A stretch of 64,000 nt of DNA from an uncultured Eubacteriales bacterium (GTDB taxonomy: Bacteria > Bacillota > Clostridia > Oscillospirales > Acutalibacteraceae), in contig CAKSQZ010000002.1 in NCBI GenBank assembly GCA_934486895.1, forward strand, positions 52,440 to 116,439, given 5' to 3'. A program made the position numbers and the translations under genes. This document shows, piece after piece, positions 1-9,076 of this stretch (its first letter is position 1; each line of letters opens with the position of its first letter). The notes beneath the pieces were generated by a model, which made no database searches, was not told where the DNA came from, and worked only from the letters and a program-made list of their open reading frames with translations.

Positions 1-86
1 CCTGTGCTGCTGATAGGCAGCCACTCGGTTATACCCTCGATAATACCGTAAAACAGCGTCCAAATGAAATCTAAAATATATTGCAT
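1..86 (-). CDS. uppP: Undecaprenyl-diphosphatase UppP, N-terminal fragment
   Basis: The gene runs off the left edge; 28 codons are visible. The peptide begins MQYILDFIWTLFYGIIEG and continues into ITEWLPISSTG, the conserved N-terminal signature of the UppP/BacA family, which includes the first active-site glutamate and the PISSTGH loop. The enzyme is an integral membrane phosphatase that recycles undecaprenyl diphosphate to the monophosphate carrier for peptidoglycan and teichoic-acid synthesis. A strong AGGAGG lies just upstream of the ATG at 86. It follows ung closely on the same strand, so it is probably the last visible gene of the alr-lacZ-ung operon. Confidence 0.85.
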   Translation of the reverse strand, partial: MQYILDFIWTLFYGIIEGITEWLPISST

Positions 87-96
87 TTTGCTCCTC

Positions 97-765
97 CTAT
101 AGCTGCCAGTCTATCGGTTCTCTGCCGTGGCTGACAAGAAAATCATTGGTTTTGGAAAAATGTTTGCAACCGAAAAAGCCGTTGTATGCCGATAGCGGGC
201 TCGGATGCGCCGCCTGAAGCACCAAATGACGGGGATTTGTTATAAACGCCGCTTTTTTTCTTGCAGGCGATCCCCACAGCAAAAACACGATCGGCTTATC
301 GGAATCGTTGAGCAGTTCAATGATACGATCGGTCAGCTTTTCCCAGCCCATTCCGCGATGCGAATTTGCAATGCCTGCGCGAACCGTGAGCGATGTGTTA
401 AGAAGCAGCACACCTTGTTTTGCCCATTTGGTGAGATCGCCGCAACCGAGCGGCTGATCAATGCCTAGGTCTTCATGCTGTTCTTTGTAGATATTTATGA
501 GCGACGGAGGCGGCTTAATACCCTGCTTTACCGAAAAGCACAGTCCATGTGCCTGTCCCTCTCCGTGATACGGATCCTGACCGAGTATAACTGCCTTTAC
601 ATCTTTATAATCTGTAAGTTTCAGCGCATTGAAAATATCATACATCGACGGATATATAGTTCTTGTTGAATATTCCAGCTTTAAAAATCCGCGCAGTTTC
701 TGATAATATTCGCTTTCAAACTGGTCCTTCAAAAGCTCGTCCCACTCATTGCCTATATTGATCAT
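97..765 (-). CDS. ung: Uracil-DNA glycosylase, family 1
   Basis: Removes uracil from DNA to start base-excision repair. The 222-residue product has the water-activating motif GQDPYHG at about residues 62-68 (catalytic Asp64) and the HPSPLSA DNA-intercalation loop near residue 187 (catalytic His187), both diagnostic of family 1 Ung, and full family length. The ATG at 765 is preferred over an in-frame ATG at 810 because GGGAG precedes it by 9 nt, it lies 2 nt past the lacZ stop, and MINIGNEWDE resembles the usual N-terminus. Placed between lacZ and uppP with no room for a promoter, so co-transcribed. Confidence 0.97.
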   Translation of the reverse strand: MINIGNEWDELLKDQFESEYYQKLRGFLKLEYSTRTIYPSMYDIFNALKLTDYKDVKAVILGQDPYHGEGQAHGLCFSVKQGIKPPPSLINIYKEQHEDLGIDQPLGCGDLTKWAKQGVLLLNTSLTVRAGIANSHRGMGWEKLTDRIIELLNDSDKPIVFLLWGSPARKKAAFITNPRHLVLQAAHPSPLSAYNGFFGCKHFSKTNDFLVSHGREPIDWQL

Positions 766-767
766 AC

Positions 768-3700
768 TCAGATTCTCCCACTGCTTGAAGGTGCAAATTT
801 TTCGAAGCACTTCTTTGTCATATCATCCTTCGAGGTTATCGGAGATATTGTCATCTTATAAGTGAATCTCTTCGGTATCTCATACTTTTCATCGAGTGCG
901 GGGCCGCACGAATCAGAGCCCACTCCGCGCTGCATATAGTCGGCGCAGACGACTGTCTTTTCCGATGATTCAAGTTCATAAGAGTGCTTTGCTGCCGCAA
1001 GCTCGTCCCACGAATACGGCAGAGCCTGAAAATCAAAGCCGTTAGTGAATGAGAAATGCAGACCTACGCCGGATGACGATTTGACTGCCGCCCAATATGT
1101 GTTGTGGCGGTTGCCTGTTTCCTGAGGACGGATATAGTCATACATCATGCGGCGCACACTTGATCTGAACAGGCCTGTGTGTGATGCAAGGCATTTATCG
1201 ATATAGCTTTCCCCAGGACCGAGCCCGAAATACTCAACGGTTGAGAAATTCTGCGGCATAACAAGCATAAGTCCGAATCTCGGCAGGCTCGGAGCATGCT
1301 GAGCGACATCGACAGCCGAAACATTTTCGATAACACCGTCTGCTCTGACAGTCCACTTAGTGTCGATTGTCAGGATCGGTCTTCTTCCGCGCGAGCACAT
1401 AGCCGATCTGCACAGAATATAAACACAACCGTTTGCTTTTTCAATCGAGCAGTCATAAACCCGAGTGTACGCCTGATCATATTTCTGACAGAACCAGTCG
1501 CGCTTGATGTTTACATCGTTATCGGTGGGAGCACGCATAATATTATACTTCATAGGCTCGGTTATGATAGAACTGCCGTTGACCGAAAGCTCGTCAAAAC
1601 AGCCGCGAAGCTTATTGAATGTATATTTAAAGCCGCTGCCGATAACTCTTATCAGCTTTTCGTCCTGACGATAGCTGATTTCTTTGCCTGAAAGATCTAT
1701 ATAATCAAATTCGTTTTCCGCATTGATACGAAATTCAGCGAATGCGACTTCATGGCCCGCATCTGCATAAGCAGTGTCGGAAGCGAGTGTGAAATAAATT
1801 CTCACAAAGCTAATGCCGGAAAATTTATCGCTTTTATAATTGAGCCTTATCCTTTCAACTCGGTGAGGCGGAAGCGCAAGCGAGCCGAGTGTTCCCGAAT
1901 CGACGACTTTGCCGTTTTGAGTTATTTCCCAATGGCAATCGAATCTTGAAAGGAAAATGAAATCAAATTTATTTGTTATCTCAAATTGACCTTTCTGAGC
2001 ATCGATCTCTTTTATTCCGATAGGCTGAAGCACATGCTTGACCTCGGCCAAAGCCGGGGTGGCCGTTCTGTCGGGATTGACCATGCCGTCAACGCAGAAG
2101 TTGCCGTCATTCTGGTCGGAGTCGCCGTAATCACCACCGTAACCGTATTTAACTCTGCCGTCGGGAGTTTTGCCGAGCGAGAACGAATGGTTGCACCATT
2201 CCCAAACAAAGGCGCCCACGAACCTATCGTCGCTTTCGATCACATCCCAATAATCTTTCAGGTCACCCGGACCGTTGCCCATTGAGTGACAGTATTCACA
2301 AAGCACAAGCGGTTTGTCGCAGCGGCTGTCGGCAAGATAGTCCTTGCAAAGCTGTATTGTCGGGTACATTTTGCTGACGACATCAAGCCCTGTATCATCG
2401 AAAAGACTGCTATCGTCATAATAAGCGCCCTCGTAGTGAATAGGTCTTGTATTATCAATCTTGCGAATAGCTTTAATAGCATCTCTCATGCAGCAGCCGA
2501 ATCCGGATTCGTTTCCGAGTGACCACATAATCACGCACGGGCGGTTTTTATCGCGCTCAACAAGAAGTTTCGCACGATCGCACACCGCTTTACTCCAAGA
2601 CGGATCATCGATAAGCTCTGAAAAATATTTATAATCTCCGCCGAACGCCTCGGGCACGCCATGGCATTCCATATCGGCTTCATCGATAACATAGAACCCG
2701 AAACGATCGCACATCTGCATAAAACGAGGATCATTCGGATAATGAGAGGTGCGAATAGCGTTTATATTATTTGATTTCATAAGCATAAGATCTCTTAGCA
2801 TCTGCTTTTCGGTGCAGGCATAGCCTGTATCGGGATAAGAATCATGGCGATTTACACCGCGAAGCTTTATCGCTCTTCCGTTGAGCTTCAAGACGCTGTT
2901 TTCGATCTTCAGGTCTTTAAGACCGACTTTTTCGCAGATAATCTCATCGTTATAGCTGATGATCAGCGTATAGAGATCCGGCAATTCCGCCGACCAGAGC
3001 AACGGGTCGCTGATATCAATATGAGCTTGTCCGTTTTGTTCGGGAGACACTGTTTCAACTGTCATCCCCTTGGGATCCATAAGCGTTATCACAGCATCCT
3101 CAGGTGTCGGGGCGGAAACGGAAATATCGATCCATGCGCTTCTGTATGTTCTTTCAACACCTGTGCGGACAGTATAGTCCTTCAAATGTCCGTTCGGTCT
3201 TGTCAGCATATAAACATCTCTGAATATACCCGAAAGGCGGAATTTATCCTGATCCTCGAGATATGTGCCGTCGCACCATTTGAGGACGATCACTGTGATT
3301 CTGTTCACGCCATCTTTAACAAAATCGGTAACATCAAACTCACTCATTGCGTGGGATACCTGACTGTATCCGACAAATTCGCCGTTGATATAGAGATAAA
3401 AACAGCTGTCTACGCCCTCGAAAACAATATACTTTCTGTTTGATCCATCATCATTCACAGTGAACTCGCGCGAATAAACTCCGCACGGATTTTCGAGCGG
3501 AACATAAGGCGGATCATAAGGAATAGGATACTGAAAATTTGTGTACTGCGCGTTATCATAGCCGTAAAGCTGCCAGTTGGACGGCACGGGCAAAGTGCTG
3601 TCGGCAGGAGAAAGAGGAGCTTTCGGAATATCTTCGGGAATATCATAAACGCTGCCGAAATATTTAAAACTCCAAAGACCCGACAACAACTTGAAACGCT

Positions 3701-3824
3701 TCGATTGAGTTCTGTCGCCCGACAGGGCCGCCGACTCGGACTTGAACGGTATGTAATAAGACCTCGGCTCGCAGCAATTTACATGGAGCGTTTGCGCATC
3801 CTCATAATATTTCTCAAGCTTCAT
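768..3824 (-). CDS. lacZ: Beta-galactosidase, glycoside hydrolase family 2
   Basis: A GH2 beta-galactosidase of about 1018 residues, the size of E. coli LacZ, with no signal peptide, so it hydrolyses lactose or other beta-galactosides in the cytoplasm. Visible are the N-terminal jelly roll (WQLYGYDNAQYTN, FRDVYML), the TIM barrel with acid/base motif WSLGNESGFG and nucleophile motif VLCEYCHSMGNGPG, the EWCNH element, and a C-terminal domain (FGLGPGESY). The start at 3824 has GGAGG 6 nt upstream; an in-frame ATG at 3863 lies inside alr and lacks a site. No permease or regulator adjoins it; it sits between alr and ung, an unusual setting for a catabolic gene. Confidence 0.96.
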   Translation of the reverse strand: MKLEKYYEDAQTLHVNCCEPRSYYIPFKSESAALSGDRTQSKRFKLLSGLWSFKYFGSVYDIPEDIPKAPLSPADSTLPVPSNWQLYGYDNAQYTNFQYPIPYDPPYVPLENPCGVYSREFTVNDDGSNRKYIVFEGVDSCFYLYINGEFVGYSQVSHAMSEFDVTDFVKDGVNRITVIVLKWCDGTYLEDQDKFRLSGIFRDVYMLTRPNGHLKDYTVRTGVERTYRSAWIDISVSAPTPEDAVITLMDPKGMTVETVSPEQNGQAHIDISDPLLWSAELPDLYTLIISYNDEIICEKVGLKDLKIENSVLKLNGRAIKLRGVNRHDSYPDTGYACTEKQMLRDLMLMKSNNINAIRTSHYPNDPRFMQMCDRFGFYVIDEADMECHGVPEAFGGDYKYFSELIDDPSWSKAVCDRAKLLVERDKNRPCVIMWSLGNESGFGCCMRDAIKAIRKIDNTRPIHYEGAYYDDSSLFDDTGLDVVSKMYPTIQLCKDYLADSRCDKPLVLCEYCHSMGNGPGDLKDYWDVIESDDRFVGAFVWEWCNHSFSLGKTPDGRVKYGYGGDYGDSDQNDGNFCVDGMVNPDRTATPALAEVKHVLQPIGIKEIDAQKGQFEITNKFDFIFLSRFDCHWEITQNGKVVDSGTLGSLALPPHRVERIRLNYKSDKFSGISFVRIYFTLASDTAYADAGHEVAFAEFRINAENEFDYIDLSGKEISYRQDEKLIRVIGSGFKYTFNKLRGCFDELSVNGSSIITEPMKYNIMRAPTDNDVNIKRDWFCQKYDQAYTRVYDCSIEKANGCVYILCRSAMCSRGRRPILTIDTKWTVRADGVIENVSAVDVAQHAPSLPRFGLMLVMPQNFSTVEYFGLGPGESYIDKCLASHTGLFRSSVRRMMYDYIRPQETGNRHNTYWAAVKSSSGVGLHFSFTNGFDFQALPYSWDELAAAKHSYELESSEKTVVCADYMQRGVGSDSCGPALDEKYEIPKRFTYKMTISPITSKDDMTKKCFEKFAPSSSGRI

Positions 3825-3840
3825 TGATTTCCCTCCGTCT

Positions 3841-5028
3841 TTATAATTTGCCGTTGTAAACATAGTTTAACTGGCCGATTATTTTTCCGTCTTTAATATA
3901 AACTCTCGGAACCCTTTTGCCGACAACACAGACTGTTTCATAATTTATTGTTCCGCACAGGGCTGAAAATTCTTCGATCGACAGCCCTTTCTCGCCGAAA
4001 AGCACTACCTGAGTTCCGCTGCGGACATCATCTATCCCGCTGACATCAACGATCATCTGATCCATGCAGACTCTGCCGACAATCGGAGCTTTTTGACCGT
4101 GGATCAAAACATAGCCGTGATTCGACAGGTTTCTCGGATATCCGTCAGCATAGCCGACAGGGATAGTTGCAACTTTCATTTCGTGTTCCGCAGTGAATGT
4201 TCTGCCATAGCTTACGCAGTCGCCCTTTTCAATGGTTTTTACCATTGACACAACCGATTTAAGCTTCATTGCAGGCAGAAGATCCGCAACTCCTTCAAAA
4301 TCAGGCGACGGTGCCATACCGTACATAATTATACCGGGGCGGACAGCGTCCATATGATAATCGGGGTCGCCGAGCGTTGCAGCGGAATTGCAGCAATGCT
4401 TTATTTTGAAAGTGATACCGATTTTTCTAAGCTTTTCAAGTATATCGCAGAAAAGCCCATACTGTTCTCTTGTGAACTCACCGGTTTTATCGCCGTCCTT
4501 ATCGGACGAAGCAAAATGCATAAAAGCACCCTCGGGAATAATACCCTGAAGCGAGCAAACATCACGAATTTCGCGAACAGCAGTATCGTCGCCGCGATTC
4601 CTGTGGACAAAACCGATCCTGCCCATACCGGTATCGATCTTGATATGGACGCGGACTTTAACGCCTGCATGAGCCGCCTCTTTTGAAAGCGAATGAGCGT
4701 ACTCGGAATTGAACAACGCTTGCGTTATCGAATTATCAGCAAGCGCTTTTGCAAGCTGAGGCGGAGTGTAGCCAAGGATCAAAATATCCTTTTTAATGCC
4801 GAGGGTGCGAAGCTGCATTGCCTCTTCGATATTCGAAACGGCAAACCCGTCGACCCCGAATTTCTCCATTTCGGGAACAACATACTTAACTCCGTGACCA
4901 TAGGCATCCGCCTTGACGATCGCATAATATTTCACCTTATCGCCTATTGCATTGCGGATAACTTTATAGTTGTGATGCAAACGGTCAATATCTATTTCAG
5001 CCCATGTTCTAGGCAGGTATTCCATCAT
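3841..5028 (-). CDS. alr: Alanine racemase
   Basis: PLP-dependent racemase making D-alanine for peptidoglycan and lipoteichoic acid. The 395-residue protein has the PLP-binding lysine in AIVKADAYGHG (Lys39) and the second catalytic base in VSYGRTF (Tyr274), with the C-terminal beta domain (GRVCMDQMIVDV) intact. Two consecutive ATG codons begin the gene; the Shine-Dalgarno is a weak AAGAAG. A near-perfect sigma-A promoter lies just upstream, so this is the first gene of alr-lacZ-ung-uppP. Confidence 0.96.
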   Translation of the reverse strand: MMEYLPRTWAEIDIDRLHHNYKVIRNAIGDKVKYYAIVKADAYGHGVKYVVPEMEKFGVDGFAVSNIEEAMQLRTLGIKKDILILGYTPPQLAKALADNSITQALFNSEYAHSLSKEAAHAGVKVRVHIKIDTGMGRIGFVHRNRGDDTAVREIRDVCSLQGIIPEGAFMHFASSDKDGDKTGEFTREQYGLFCDILEKLRKIGITFKIKHCCNSAATLGDPDYHMDAVRPGIIMYGMAPSPDFEGVADLLPAMKLKSVVSMVKTIEKGDCVSYGRTFTAEHEMKVATIPVGYADGYPRNLSNHGYVLIHGQKAPIVGRVCMDQMIVDVSGIDDVRSGTQVVLFGEKGLSIEEFSALCGTINYETVCVVGKRVPRVYIKDGKIIGQLNYVYNGKL

Positions 5029-5056
5029 AAACCACTTCTTCTTAATTGATATATTT

Positions 5057-5085
5057 ATTATATATTGCGAGCTGTTCTAAGTCAA
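5057..5085 (-). promoter_or_regulatory. Sigma-A promoter of the alr operon
   Basis: On the minus strand TTGACT (5080-5085) and TATAAT (5057-5062) are separated by 17 bp. It lies about 30 bp upstream of the alr start codon and is the only strong promoter seen for the alr-lacZ-ung-uppP run. Confidence 0.75.
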
Positions 5086-5095
5086 TACAAAACAA

Positions 5096-5638
5096 TCAGT
5101 TTTTAGCTTTGCGATTCTTACAGATAGTTTTCACAATAAAGTATGCGGCAACGGCACACGCTGTTCCGACAAGAGCGCCTGCGATCACATCGGAAAGCCA
5201 GTGCACACACAAATACACTCTCGAAAAACCTACCAAAGCGGCAAGTGCAAAAGCTGCTGAACCGAGCTTTTTATTTTGAGAGAAGATAGCCGCTGCCGCC
5301 GCAAACGATATAGCTGTATGACCGGACGGGAACGAATAGTCGGTCGGCATAAAGATCAGCGCGGAATTCCAAAACGAAGCATTCGGTCTTGCTCTGGCGA
5401 CAAGTTTTTTTATAACAAGATTACAAAGGATGAAGTCCATAGACATGGACACGGCGCAAACAAATCCAATCTTCCTTGAACGGCGTATAAACAGAAAAAC
5501 AAGCGCACATATAATCCAAAAGATACCCGCCTCTCCAAGCAGTGTGGCATACGGCATTGTAGCGTCTAAAAAGCCGCATTTCATTGTGCCTGACATAAAC
5601 TCCACAACCGCTCTGTCAACGCTTGCTATCAAATCCAT
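5096..5638 (-). CDS. PAP2-family membrane phosphatase
   Basis: An approximately 180-residue integral membrane protein with the three acid-phosphatase motifs of the PAP2 superfamily: KKLVARARP (KX6RP-like), SFPSGHTA and SRVYLCVHWLSDV. Such small proteins dephosphorylate lipid phosphates such as undecaprenyl diphosphate or phosphatidylglycerophosphate, with the active site facing outward; the exact substrate cannot be told. It could complement UppP. The ATG at 5638 has GGAGAG at good spacing; 5644 is an in-frame alternative. It follows the alr promoter region and is probably transcribed separately. Confidence 0.9.
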   Translation of the reverse strand: MDLIASVDRAVVEFMSGTMKCGFLDATMPYATLLGEAGIFWIICALVFLFIRRSRKIGFVCAVSMSMDFILCNLVIKKLVARARPNASFWNSALIFMPTDYSFPSGHTAISFAAAAAIFSQNKKLGSAAFALAALVGFSRVYLCVHWLSDVIAGALVGTACAVAAYFIVKTICKNRKAKN

Positions 5639-5683
5639 TCGCATCTCTCCACTAATAAAATCAACAATATAATAATATCAAAA

Positions 5684-5716
5684 AAAGAGCCGAAAGTCAA
5701 TGCTTTCGGCTCTTTA
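5684..5716 (-). terminator. Rho-independent terminator of ispH-rpsA
   Basis: A perfect 13-bp stem (5684-5696 with 5703-5715, 6-nt loop) followed on the minus strand by a T run. It lies just after the stop of the ispH-rpsA fusion. Confidence 0.9.
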
Positions 5717-5727
5717 CTGAAAACGAA

Positions 5728-7797
5728 TTATTCTTCTGCTTCAGCGGGGGCAGCGTCGTCTGTGGAATACATAACTGCTCCGTCCTCTGCGTCGGAAGTG
5801 TCTTCGACTTCTTCTTTGTCGGCAACTGTTTCATTCTCGATGAGAGCGCGGATGGAGAGGCTTACTCTCTTTGCGTCATAATCGATCTTTGTGATCTTAG
5901 CCTGAACTTCGTCGCCTACTTTGAGAACATCCTGCGGCTTCTCAATTCTGCGGTCTGCGATCTGCGAAATGTGGATAAGGCCGTCAATACCGGGGATCAC
6001 ACTTGCGAATGCACCGTAAGTTGTGAGACTTACGACCTTAACATTGACAACATCACCCTCGTTGTACTTAGCTTTGAGCAGCTCCCACGGATTGTCCTCA
6101 GCACGCTTAAAGCCGAGCGAGATCTTTTTCTTCTCAGTGTCGATATCCTTGACATAAACCTCGACTGTATCACCGACTTTTACAACCTCGGACGGATGCT
6201 TGATCTTACTCCAGGAAAGCTCTGTGATATGGATCATGCCGTCAACGCCTCCGATATCAACGAATGCGCCGTAGGATGTGAGTGATTTGACAACGCCGGT
6301 GAACTTATCGCCGACTTTGATAGAGCTCCAGATCTTTTCCTGAGCTGCTTCGCGCTGCTCGCGAAGAACTGTGCGGATAGAACCGATAACGCTTCTGCCG
6401 CGGCGAACATCGATAACCTTGAACTGAACTTCTTTGCCTACGAGATCTTCAAGCGAATCTTTTCTCGAAAGAGTTGCATGAGAAGCGGGGATAAACACTC
6501 TCACACCGTTCGAGATAACGGTGAGACCGCCCTTTACCACTGCGGTAACTTCGCCTGTAAGGATCTTGTCACTGTCTTTCGCTTCGAGGATCTCTCTCAT
6601 ACCCGCTGCAGCGTCATAACGGCGTTTAGAAAGAGTGATGATACCCTCTACATCGTTAGTCTTCATAATGATAAGGTTGAGCTGGTCGCCGACCTTAACA
6701 AGTTCCTCAGGGCTCTTGGATGTGTCGTTTGAGAGCTCGGACGCCGGAACGATACCGGTCTGCTTTCTGCCGATATCCACCTGAACCTCTGTCGGTCCGA
6801 CAGCGATAACTGTTCCAACAACCTGCTTATCGTGATTCATATTGTTAAGAGATACTTCAAGTGCCTCTTCAAAGCTCATATTATCATCGATGGCTTTCAC
6901 GGTTTCCTCCGTTTTAGTATTTTCCTGTTCGATTGCTGTGTTTTCCAAAATTTCCGTCATAGTGTTTAAAACCTCCTTAATTATAACAGCAGGCGTAGAA
7001 GCGCCTGCGGTCACTCCAACCGTGCGGATCGCGTTGAACATACCGCGATCCAATTCTGATGCATTTTCGATGAAGACTGCTTTTGTGTTTCGGCTGCATA
7101 TCTCAAACAGCTTATTTGTGTTTGAGCTGTGCCTTCCGCCGATGACGATCATGAGATCGCACTCTTTTGAAAGCTTTTCGGATTCTTTCTGTCTTTCATC
7201 GGTTGCAACACATATTGTACCAAATATTTTGGCGTTTGTACAGTGTTTTTTTAATAAAAAATAAATTTTTTCCCACGATCTCTTATTAAAAGTCGTCTGA
7301 GCAACCGCACAGATCGGTTTTTCTGCCAGATCCTCTCTGTTTTCGAGCAAAAGTTCGAGCTCATTTTCACTCTCGATACAGATAACTTCGCCCTTTGCAT
7401 AGCTCATTATTCCTATGACTTCCGCATGGCTTTTATCTCCTGCAATAATAAGCGTAGTGTTTTCATCCGTGTTCTCATCGACAATGCGATGGATTTTTGA
7501 AACAAACGGGCAAGTTGCATCTTCGCAGGCGATCCCATTTTTTCGTATCTGCGCCATTGTTTGTTTTGTCGCTCCGTGCGAACGGATCACAAGTGTGTCT
7601 CCCGATTTGACATCTTCGGGGCGATTGACGACCGAAACGCCGCGATTTTCAAAATCATCTACTATCTGAGGATTATGAATTATCTGACCGAGCGTGCTGA
7701 CACTCTTGCCTTCATCCAAAAGACTGCAAACCATTTTGACAGCTCTGTCCACACCGAAGCAGAATCCGGCGTGCTTTGCCACCGATATCTTGATCAT
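5728..7797 (-). CDS. ispH-rpsA: IspH (HMBPP reductase)-ribosomal protein S1 fusion
   Basis: One polypeptide of 689 residues joins two enzymes usually encoded apart. Residues 1 to about 285 are 4-hydroxy-3-methylbut-2-enyl diphosphate reductase, last step of the MEP isoprenoid pathway; the [4Fe-4S] cysteines are in GFCFGV (Cys13), EDATCPF and GTICVATDERQ, and the GASTP substrate loop is present. From about residue 310 there are four S1 RNA-binding repeats (for example GVVKSLTSYGAFVDIGGVDG) and an acidic tail, as in clostridial S1 proteins that dock mRNA on the 30S subunit. This fusion is known in Clostridia. The ATG at 7797 overlaps the plsC stop and has GGGAG upstream. Confidence 0.95.
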   Translation of the reverse strand: MIKISVAKHAGFCFGVDRAVKMVCSLLDEGKSVSTLGQIIHNPQIVDDFENRGVSVVNRPEDVKSGDTLVIRSHGATKQTMAQIRKNGIACEDATCPFVSKIHRIVDENTDENTTLIIAGDKSHAEVIGIMSYAKGEVICIESENELELLLENREDLAEKPICAVAQTTFNKRSWEKIYFLLKKHCTNAKIFGTICVATDERQKESEKLSKECDLMIVIGGRHSSNTNKLFEICSRNTKAVFIENASELDRGMFNAIRTVGVTAGASTPAVIIKEVLNTMTEILENTAIEQENTKTEETVKAIDDNMSFEEALEVSLNNMNHDKQVVGTVIAVGPTEVQVDIGRKQTGIVPASELSNDTSKSPEELVKVGDQLNLIIMKTNDVEGIITLSKRRYDAAAGMREILEAKDSDKILTGEVTAVVKGGLTVISNGVRVFIPASHATLSRKDSLEDLVGKEVQFKVIDVRRGRSVIGSIRTVLREQREAAQEKIWSSIKVGDKFTGVVKSLTSYGAFVDIGGVDGMIHITELSWSKIKHPSEVVKVGDTVEVYVKDIDTEKKKISLGFKRAEDNPWELLKAKYNEGDVVNVKVVSLTTYGAFASVIPGIDGLIHISQIADRRIEKPQDVLKVGDEVQAKITKIDYDAKRVSLSIRALIENETVADKEEVEDTSDAEDGAVMYSTDDAAPAEAEE

Positions 7798-8387
7798 ATT
7801 GTCTCCCAAAGCTCCACGACCCTGTTCATAATATAATCAGCTGTTTTCTGAAGATCATCTTTAGAAGCGGAGTTTTTGATCTTTTCGTAGCTTATCGGCT
7901 CGCCGACCGTCATGCGGATACGCTTAAACGGACGCAATTTTCCATTGCACTTAACAGCCGCCGGAACAACATCGCATTTGCACATATGTGCAATATATGC
8001 CACTCCCGTTTTGGCTTTGCCCGGAATACCGTCCTTCGAGCGGGTCCCCTCGGGATAAAGACCTAAAATATCGCCGTTTTTCACAATGCGGATCGCCTTT
8101 TTGATAGCGCCGATATCTCTTTTCCCTCTGTCGATACCGAACACATCGACTTTTCGCAAAAACCAGCCGAGAAGCTTGTTGTTAAACAGCTCTTTTTTTG
8201 CCATAAAGCACAGTCTTCTGCGGATAACGATTATCCACAAAACAGGATCGAAATTTGAGATATGATTGGAGCAGAAGATAACTCCTCTGTCCTTCGGGAT
8301 GTTTTCAAGTCCGTCCACAGAATACCAAAAGACAAGACGATATATAGGATAAAGAATTATTTTTAAAACAAGCAAAAACTTATTCAT
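7794..8387 (-). CDS. plsC: 1-acyl-sn-glycerol-3-phosphate acyltransferase
   Basis: Acylates lysophosphatidic acid to phosphatidic acid in phospholipid synthesis. The 197-residue membrane-associated protein has the catalytic HX4D motif in NHISNFDP (His42, Asp47) and the substrate motif YPEGTRSKDG, with a hydrophobic N-terminal segment. It begins 6 nt after the cmk stop and its own stop overlaps the ispH start, so cmk-plsC-ispH-rpsA is translationally linked. The cmk-plsC-ispH order is a common clostridial arrangement. Confidence 0.95.
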   Translation of the reverse strand: MNKFLLVLKIILYPIYRLVFWYSVDGLENIPKDRGVIFCSNHISNFDPVLWIIVIRRRLCFMAKKELFNNKLLGWFLRKVDVFGIDRGKRDIGAIKKAIRIVKNGDILGLYPEGTRSKDGIPGKAKTGVAYIAHMCKCDVVPAAVKCNGKLRPFKRIRMTVGEPISYEKIKNSASKDDLQKTADYIMNRVVELWETI

Positions 8388-8392
8388 GCGTT

Positions 8393-9061
8393 TTACCGGG
8401 CTATCCTTTCGGTTATAATTTTTTCGATAAGTGCGATAGACTCATCCAGTGTCAGATCGCTCGTATCTGCAAGCACAGCGTCATCCGCCTGCTTAAGCGG
8501 CGCAATATCGCGATGGCTGTCGGCATAATCACGTTTTTTTATATCGTCCAAAACAGTATTGTATTCGACACTTTCGCCTTTTTCCAACAGCTCTTTATAT
8601 CGCCTGTCGGCTCTTCTTTCGGCAGATGCGGTAAGAAATATCTTAACATCCGCGTCCGGCAAAACAACTGTTCCGATGTCTCTGCCGTCCATAACAGAGT
8701 CGTGGCTGTCGGCAAGAGTGCGCTGAAGCGAAAACAAAAACTCACGCACAGCGGGAACTGCGGAGACCGCGCTCGCCGCTTTGGACACTGCAGGTGTTCG
8801 AATATCGTCGCTCACATCTTCTCCGTTTACAAACACCCTCTGTTCGCCGTCCTTAAAGCCGATATCAACGGTCAGCCGAGGCAAGACCGATTCGATCTGC
8901 TTCGGGTCGGAAAGGTCGGCGCCCCGGTTCATCGCATACAGTCCAACCGAACGGTAAAGCGCACCTGTATCAATATAGATATATCCCATTTTTGCGGCAA
9001 CTGTGCGCGCAATGGTGCTTTTTCCTGCTCCTGCAGGTCCGTCAATCGCTATTTTGATCAT
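8393..9061 (-). CDS. cmk: Cytidylate kinase
   Basis: Phosphorylates CMP/dCMP to the diphosphate. The 222-residue protein has the P-loop GPAGAGKST at residues 8-16, the family motif YIDTGALYR, the DGRDIGTVV motif that binds CMP, and a lid with SAERRADRRYKEL. The ATG at 9061 is chosen over an in-frame ATG at 9073: GGGGGACAAT immediately upstream supplies the ribosome site, and the same context precedes ispH. Second gene of the operon after the flavoprotein. Confidence 0.95.
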   Translation of the reverse strand: MIKIAIDGPAGAGKSTIARTVAAKMGYIYIDTGALYRSVGLYAMNRGADLSDPKQIESVLPRLTVDIGFKDGEQRVFVNGEDVSDDIRTPAVSKAASAVSAVPAVREFLFSLQRTLADSHDSVMDGRDIGTVVLPDADVKIFLTASAERRADRRYKELLEKGESVEYNTVLDDIKKRDYADSHRDIAPLKQADDAVLADTSDLTLDESIALIEKIITERIAR

Positions 9062-9076
9062 ATTGTCCCCCATGTT

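Noticed and set aside
1296..1691. Long antisense frames inside lacZ, metH, terL and other large genes
   Set aside because: They are shadows of well-supported genes, with no ribosome sites or recognisable domains.
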